From positions 1 to 9,405 of the forward strand of contig CAJTTS010000116.1 of assembly GCA_910579155.1 (NCBI GenBank): 9,405 nucleotides of DNA, given 5' to 3'. Origin of the DNA: an uncultured Oscillospiraceae bacterium (GTDB lineage Bacteria; Bacillota_A; Clostridia; Oscillospirales; Oscillospiraceae). A program made the translations under genes and the position numbers. Positions within the stretch are counted from its first letter, which is position 1. Every line of letters starts with the position of its first letter. The notes beneath the pieces are model-generated. The model was not told the origin of the DNA. It was given only the letters and a program-made list of their open reading frames with translations, and did not search any database. Below are positions 6,137 through 9,405 of the stretch, piece by piece.

Positions 6137-6726
6137 TATTTCAGCCCTCCCTTCGCGGCGCGGACGCACAGTCCGGCCACGCCTGCGGCGATGACCAGGA
6201 ACACCGGGGACAGGATGAATCCCAGCGCCGCGCCCAGAGTCCCCCCGGGCATGGTGCAGAAGGCGCCCGCTGCGGCCATGACCAGCACCAAGGCGTAGAT
6301 GATCCGGGTGGGCCAGTCGATGACGGCGTTTTTGAACAGCTTGATGACGCTGGAAGCGATCAGCGCCACCACCCCGGCCCGGACGCCGTTGAAAGCGTGG
6401 GCCACGAACTCCAGGTGCATGAAGTTTTGCAGGAAAGCGGCGATGACCATGATGATGGCCAAGGAGGGGAACACCAGCCCCAGGGTAGCCATCACGCCGC
6501 CCGCGACGCCCGCCTGGCTGCGACCTACGAAGGTGGCGGTGTTCACCGCGATGATGCCGGGGGTGCATTGGCCCACGGCGTAGTAGTCGGCCAGCTCGGT
6601 TTCCGTGGCCCACTTTTTGTTTTCCACCAGCTCCCGTTGGAGGATGGGCAGCATGGCGTAGCCGCCGCCGAAGGTGCATACGCCGATGCGGGCAAAGGTG
6701 AGGAATAGATCAACGAGGATAGGCAA
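6136..6726 (-). CDS. CHR-family transporter subunit 1 (short chromate transporter-like protein)
   Basis: The minus-strand protein has 196 residues if it starts at TTG 6726, which lies eight bases after AGGAG (6739-6735). The longer GTG start at 6735 would overlap that ribosome binding site, so TTG is preferred. The conserved N-terminal motif FGGGYAMLP (residues 19-27) and CTPG (54-57) identify the CHR family. Four to six hydrophobic segments follow, ending with a short basic tail. It differs clearly from its downstream partner, as is usual in paired short CHR proteins, where the two halves insert in opposite orientation. It is the second gene of the operon, 50 bases after nadE, with a small hairpin in that gap, and its TAA shares a base with the ATG of subunit 2. 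A rare TTG start may lower its expression. Confidence 0.9.
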   Translation of the reverse strand: MPILVDLFLTFARIGVCTFGGGYAMLPILQRELVENKKWATETELADYYAVGQCTPGIIAVNTATFVGRSQAGVAGGVMATLGLVFPSLAIIMVIAAFLQNFMHLEFVAHAFNGVRAGVVALIASSVIKLFKNAVIDWPTRIIYALVLVMAAAGAFCTMPGGTLGAALGFILSPVFLVIAAGVAGLCVRAAKGGLK

Positions 6727-6752
6727 AGCAACCACTCCTAAATTTCAGATTG

Positions 6753-6770
6753 CCCCTTTTTTGCAAGGGG
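6753..6770 (-). other. Small hairpin between nadE and the CHR pair
   Basis: CCCCTT (6753-6758) and AAGGGG (6765-6770) can pair around a six-base loop in the 50-base gap. Read on the minus strand it is followed by CAATCTGAAATTT, which lacks a T run, so it is not a proper intrinsic terminator. It could be an mRNA processing or stability element that sets nadE and transporter levels apart. Confidence 0.25.
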
Positions 6771-6776
6771 AAAACT

Positions 6777-8702
6777 TTACAGGCACTCCAATTCGTCCAG
6801 CCACAACTTTGCCACCGCGTCGCTGGGCATCCGCCAATCGCCCCGAGGGGAGAGCGCCATCGACCCCACCTTGGGCCCGTCGGGCAGGCAGGAGCGCTTG
6901 AACTGCTGGGAGAAGAACCGGCGATAGAAGTTTTTCAGCCATTTCAGCAGCGTCTGCCTGTCGTATTGCCCGTCAAAGGCGCGGGCGGCAAGCCGGAGCA
7001 CTTTACGGGGCGGGAAGCCCCAGCGGATGGCGTAGTATAGATAGAAGTCGTGAAGCTCATAGGGTCCCACCAAATCCTCGGTCCGCTGAGAAATCTCCCC
7101 GTCTTTGGGGGGCAGCAGCTCGGGGGAGACGGGGGTGTCCAGGATGTCCCGGAGCACGTCCCCGATGCGCCCGCCCAGGCGGTCCGCCTCATAAGCCACC
7201 AAATGGCGCACCAGCGTCTTGGGGATGGAGGCGTTGACGGCGTACATGGACATATGGTCCCCGTTGTAGGTGGCCCAGCCCAGGGCCAGCTCGGACAGGT
7301 CCCCGGTGCCGATGACCAGCCCGCCCCGCTGGTTGGCCAGGTCCATGAGCACCTGGGTGCGCTCCCGGGCCTGGGCGTTTTCAAAGGTGACGGACTGGTC
7401 CTCCATGGACTGGCCGATGTCGGCGAAGTGCTGCTCCACAGCCTTGCCGATGTTCACCTCCCGGAAGTCCGTCCCCAGTTCCAGGGCGAGGACCTCCGCG
7501 TTGGAGCGGGTGCGGCGTGTAGTGCCGAAGCAGGGCATGGTGACAGCCAAAATGCCTTTTCGGTCCCGCCCCAGCATATCAAAGGCTTTCGTGGTGATAA
7601 GGATAGCCAGGGTGGAGTCCAGTCCGCCGCTCAGCCCCACCACGGCGCAGGTGGAATTGGTGTGCTCCAGGCGTTTTTTCAGTCCCAGGGCGGCGATGGT
7701 GATAATCTCCTCGCAGCGTTCGGCCCGGCGGGATCCATCCGCCGGGATAAAGGGGGTGGGGGACACGGGGCGGGTGAGGGACGTGTCGGACAGGGTGATT
7801 TCCGCCTCGTCCCAGTACAGCCTTTCGGCATGGCTGATCAGGGGAAACGAGGTGAGTCGCCGCCGCTCATAGGCCAGACGTTGTACGTCGATCTCGCTGA
7901 CGATCAGCCCGGTGGCAAACCGCTTTTCCGCCAGCATTGTCCCGCTTTCGGCAATCATATTGTGGCCCGCAAACACCAGGTCGGTGGTGGATTCGCCTTC
8001 TCCGGCATCCGCGTAAACATAACCACAGCAAAGCCGGGCGGATTGGCTCAACACCAATTGGCGGCGGTACGCGGCCTTGCCTGCCAGCTCATCGGACGCG
8101 GACAGGTTCAGGATCAGCGTGGCCCCCGCCTCCGCCAGACGGCGGGAGGGAGGATCGGCAGCCCACAGATCCTCGCAGATTTCCACGCCAATTGTCAAGT
8201 CCGGCATATCCGGGAAACGGATCAGGGCCTGCCCGACGGAGCCGTAATTGCCGAAATCCATCTGACTGCCCCGCGGAATCAAGGTTTCGTCCCAATCCCT
8301 GTCACAGAGGTGGAACCAGCGCGTCTCGTAAAACTCGCCATAGCTGGGCAGATAGGTTTTGGGGACAATGGCCAGAATCGAGCCCTTCTGAACAACCACG
8401 GCGCAATTGAAAAGCTTGCCACCGGCCCGCACCGGCATTCCCACGGCGGCCAGCAGTTCCAGCTCCGCCGTCTCCTCTAAGATACGGCGCATGGCCCGCT
8501 CCGCCCCGTCCAGCAGGGTGGGCTGCAAAAACAGATCCCCGCAGGTGTACCCCGTAACGCACAGCTCCGGCAAGGCCAACACCTTGACCCCCTGCGCCGC
8601 TGCTTCTTTCATCAGCGCGATGATCTGCCCCGCGTTGTAGTCGCAGTCCGCCACCCGGATGTTCGGCGTGCCCGCCGCTACCTTAATAAAGCCGTCTTTC
8701 AT
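6777..8702 (-). CDS. nadE: Glutamine-dependent NAD+ synthetase
   Basis: The 641-residue cytoplasmic enzyme converts nicotinic acid adenine dinucleotide to NAD+ with ATP, using ammonia released from glutamine: the last step of NAD biosynthesis. The N-terminal nitrilase-type glutaminase domain (about 1-290) shows the Glu-Lys-Cys triad: E46 in LPELCVTGY, K115 in PKTYLPSYGEF and C176 in GVEICEDLW. The C-terminal synthetase domain (about 325-641) has the PP-loop SGGLDST (358-364), ENAQARERTQ (441-450) and GTGDLSELALGWATYNGDHMSMY (465-487), plus the conserved end region KRSCLPDGPKVG. The length fits the two-domain Mycobacterium-type enzyme. ATG 8702 follows AGGAGG (8716-8711) by eight bases. It is the first gene of an operon with two CHR-type transporter genes and is divergent from the purine-nucleoside phosphorylase gene. 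The promoter and a repeated operator-like element lie just upstream. Confidence 0.97.
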   Translation of the reverse strand: MKDGFIKVAAGTPNIRVADCDYNAGQIIALMKEAAAQGVKVLALPELCVTGYTCGDLFLQPTLLDGAERAMRRILEETAELELLAAVGMPVRAGGKLFNCAVVVQKGSILAIVPKTYLPSYGEFYETRWFHLCDRDWDETLIPRGSQMDFGNYGSVGQALIRFPDMPDLTIGVEICEDLWAADPPSRRLAEAGATLILNLSASDELAGKAAYRRQLVLSQSARLCCGYVYADAGEGESTTDLVFAGHNMIAESGTMLAEKRFATGLIVSEIDVQRLAYERRRLTSFPLISHAERLYWDEAEITLSDTSLTRPVSPTPFIPADGSRRAERCEEIITIAALGLKKRLEHTNSTCAVVGLSGGLDSTLAILITTKAFDMLGRDRKGILAVTMPCFGTTRRTRSNAEVLALELGTDFREVNIGKAVEQHFADIGQSMEDQSVTFENAQARERTQVLMDLANQRGGLVIGTGDLSELALGWATYNGDHMSMYAVNASIPKTLVRHLVAYEADRLGGRIGDVLRDILDTPVSPELLPPKDGEISQRTEDLVGPYELHDFYLYYAIRWGFPPRKVLRLAARAFDGQYDRQTLLKWLKNFYRRFFSQQFKRSCLPDGPKVGSMALSPRGDWRMPSDAVAKLWLDELECL

Positions 8703-8722
8703 GGAGCGCCCCTCCTAAACGA

Positions 8723-8757
8723 TTACCGGTTGGTAACGAAGTGTTGCCGGCTGGTAA
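8723..8757. promoter_or_regulatory. Repeated operator-like element in the nadE leader
   Basis: TTACCGGTTGGTAA (8723-8736) and TTGCCGGCTGGTAA (8744-8757) are near-identical 14-mers placed 21 bases apart, two helical turns. The first is an inverted repeat, TTACC/GGTAA around GGTT; the second has one mismatch in its arms. Both lie between the nadE -10 box and its start codon, where a bound repressor would block transcription. A partial third copy, ACCGGCTGG, occurs at 8803-8811. I do not recognise a known NiaR or NrtR consensus. Confidence 0.5.
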
Positions 8758-8786
8758 ATCATACTACTATTTTGTCCAAAATGCAA
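8758..8786 (-). promoter_or_regulatory. nadE: Probable nadE promoter
   Basis: On the minus strand, -10 TATGAT (8763-8758, five of six consensus bases) is preceded at exactly 17 bases by TTGCAT (8786-8781) as a -35. The -35 is weak (TTG conserved), suggesting a regulated or moderate promoter. It gives a leader of about 50 bases that contains the repeated operator-like element. Confidence 0.55.
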
Positions 8787-8839
8787 CGGGCGTGTCCAGA
8801 AAACCGGCTGGCTTTTTTGAGGAATTTATATCCTGTTCA

Positions 8840-8868
8840 TTGATTTCTGCCGAGAAATGGTGTAAACT
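8840..8868 (+). promoter_or_regulatory. punA: Probable promoter of the purine-nucleoside phosphorylase gene
   Basis: TTGATT (8840-8845) and TAAACT (8863-8868) are separated by 17 bases, and the TG dinucleotide immediately upstream of the -10 may add strength. Transcription would start near 8875, leaving a short leader of about 35 bases, too short for a purine riboswitch; none is seen. Confidence 0.55.
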
Positions 8869-8908
8869 AAATCAGTTAAACAAAAATTTACCATAGGAGG
8901 CTGTTACC

Positions 8909-9405
8909 ATGGCATATACATTTGCACAATATCAGGAGAGTGCTGATACCATCAAGGAAAAAATCGGAGGGTTTATCCCCAAGGTTGCCATGGTGCTGGG
9001 TTCCGGCCTGGGCTTCCTGGGCGACATCGTGGAAAACCCCGTTGCCATCCCCTACGGCGAGATCCCCCACTTCAAGGCGTCCACCGCCCCCGGCCATGCG
9101 GGCCGCCTGGTGTTCGGCTCCCTGGCGGGCAAGCCGGTGGCGGTGATGCAGGGCCGGATGCACCACTATGAGGGCTACGGCTACGACGAGGTGGCCTACG
9201 CCGTGCGGGTGCTGCGGCTGCTGGGCTGCGACACGCTGATTGTCACCAACGCCGCCGGGTGCGTGCGCACCGACTGGAAAGCGGGAGACCTGATGCTCAT
9301 CACCGACCACATCAAGATGTTCTCCGAGTCCCCGTTGCGGGGGGCCAACCTCCCCGAGTTCGGCGTGCGCTTCCCCGACGCCTCCCACCTGTACACCCCC
9401 CGGCT
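8909..9405 (+). CDS. punA: Purine-nucleoside phosphorylase, 3' end outside window
   Basis: The frame is open from ATG 8909 to the window end (165 codons seen of about 270 expected). TAGGAGG (8894-8900) lies eight bases upstream of the ATG. The enzyme cleaves (deoxy)guanosine or inosine with phosphate to the free base and (deoxy)ribose-1-phosphate, for purine salvage. Motifs of the trimeric (human/Bacillus PunA type) family are visible: the phosphate-binding loop VAMVLGSGLG (about 29-38), APGHAGRLVFG, MQGRMHHYEGY with its conserved His-Tyr-Glu, and VTNAAG, followed by GDLMLITDHI. The coding sequence is strongly GC-rich at third positions. It is divergent from nadE, which shares the 206-base upstream region; the two are linked only by nucleotide metabolism in a broad sense. 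Confidence 0.95.
   Translation, partial: MAYTFAQYQESADTIKEKIGGFIPKVAMVLGSGLGFLGDIVENPVAIPYGEIPHFKASTAPGHAGRLVFGSLAGKPVAVMQGRMHHYEGYGYDEVAYAVRVLRLLGCDTLIVTNAAGCVRTDWKAGDLMLITDHIKMFSESPLRGANLPEFGVRFPDASHLYTPR

Noticed and set aside
6137..6679. N-terminal extension of the second CHR gene to give 383 residues
   Set aside because: The extra part is antisense-quality Arg/His/Gly-rich sequence overlapping the first CHR gene in another frame. GGGAGGG and the TAATG overlap place the start at 6136.
7050..8480. Long 476-codon open frame antisense to nadE
   Set aside because: It is a shadow frame in GC-rich DNA: composition is Gly/Gln/His-rich with no family motif, while the minus strand carries an unmistakable NAD synthetase.
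8703..8908. Possible riboswitch (purine or NAD-II type) ahead of punA or nadE
   Set aside because: The leaders from the likely promoters are only about 35-50 bases and no aptamer core or pairing pattern was found.

Overview
The window reads as a chromosomal segment of a gut-type Clostridia, most likely an Oscillospiraceae relative of Flavonifractor, Lawsonibacter or Intestinimonas. This is inferred from strong AGGAGG-type ribosome binding sites, GC-rich housekeeping genes (roughly 60% by eye), a DUF1576 membrane protein and the family mix. No 16S or marker gene fixes the taxon.

Left part (1-3100): what looks like the degraded end of a Tn916-like integrative element. A 5'-truncated (by the window edge) PhoR/VanS-type sensor histidine kinase runs rightward to 1485 and ends in a hairpin. 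Facing it is the C-terminal end of a minus-strand protein (1545-1703) in less GC-rich DNA. At about 1703-1709 this is abruptly joined to a GC-rich tyrosine integrase that lacks its first residues and has a one-base frameshift near 2266, although its catalytic residues are all present. A perfect terminator and short helically phased repeats lie between the integrase and the tRNA genes.

Middle (3060-5476): a minus-strand tRNA operon (Leu-UAA, then initiator Met-CAU) with a near-perfect promoter and a long intrinsic terminator. It is divergent from a GreA/GreB-type elongation factor, which is followed by a DUF1576 polytopic membrane protein with a clear internal duplication and an odd Arg-rich tail.

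Right part (5528-9405): a minus-strand operon of glutamine-dependent NAD+ synthetase and two short CHR-family (chromate transporter-like) subunits whose genes overlap by one base. It converges on the DUF1576 gene at a shared terminator. Divergent from nadE, and running off the window, is a purine-nucleoside phosphorylase. The nadE/punA divergent region contains a recognisable promoter on each strand and a repeated TTRCCGGYTGGTAA element placed like an operator for nadE.

Most of the window is ordinary housekeeping sequence. The parts that deserve attention are the element relic with its deletion scar (1486-3065), the nadE leader repeats and the duplicated DUF1576 protein. I found no CRISPR array, toxin-antitoxin pair, defence system or biosynthetic cluster.
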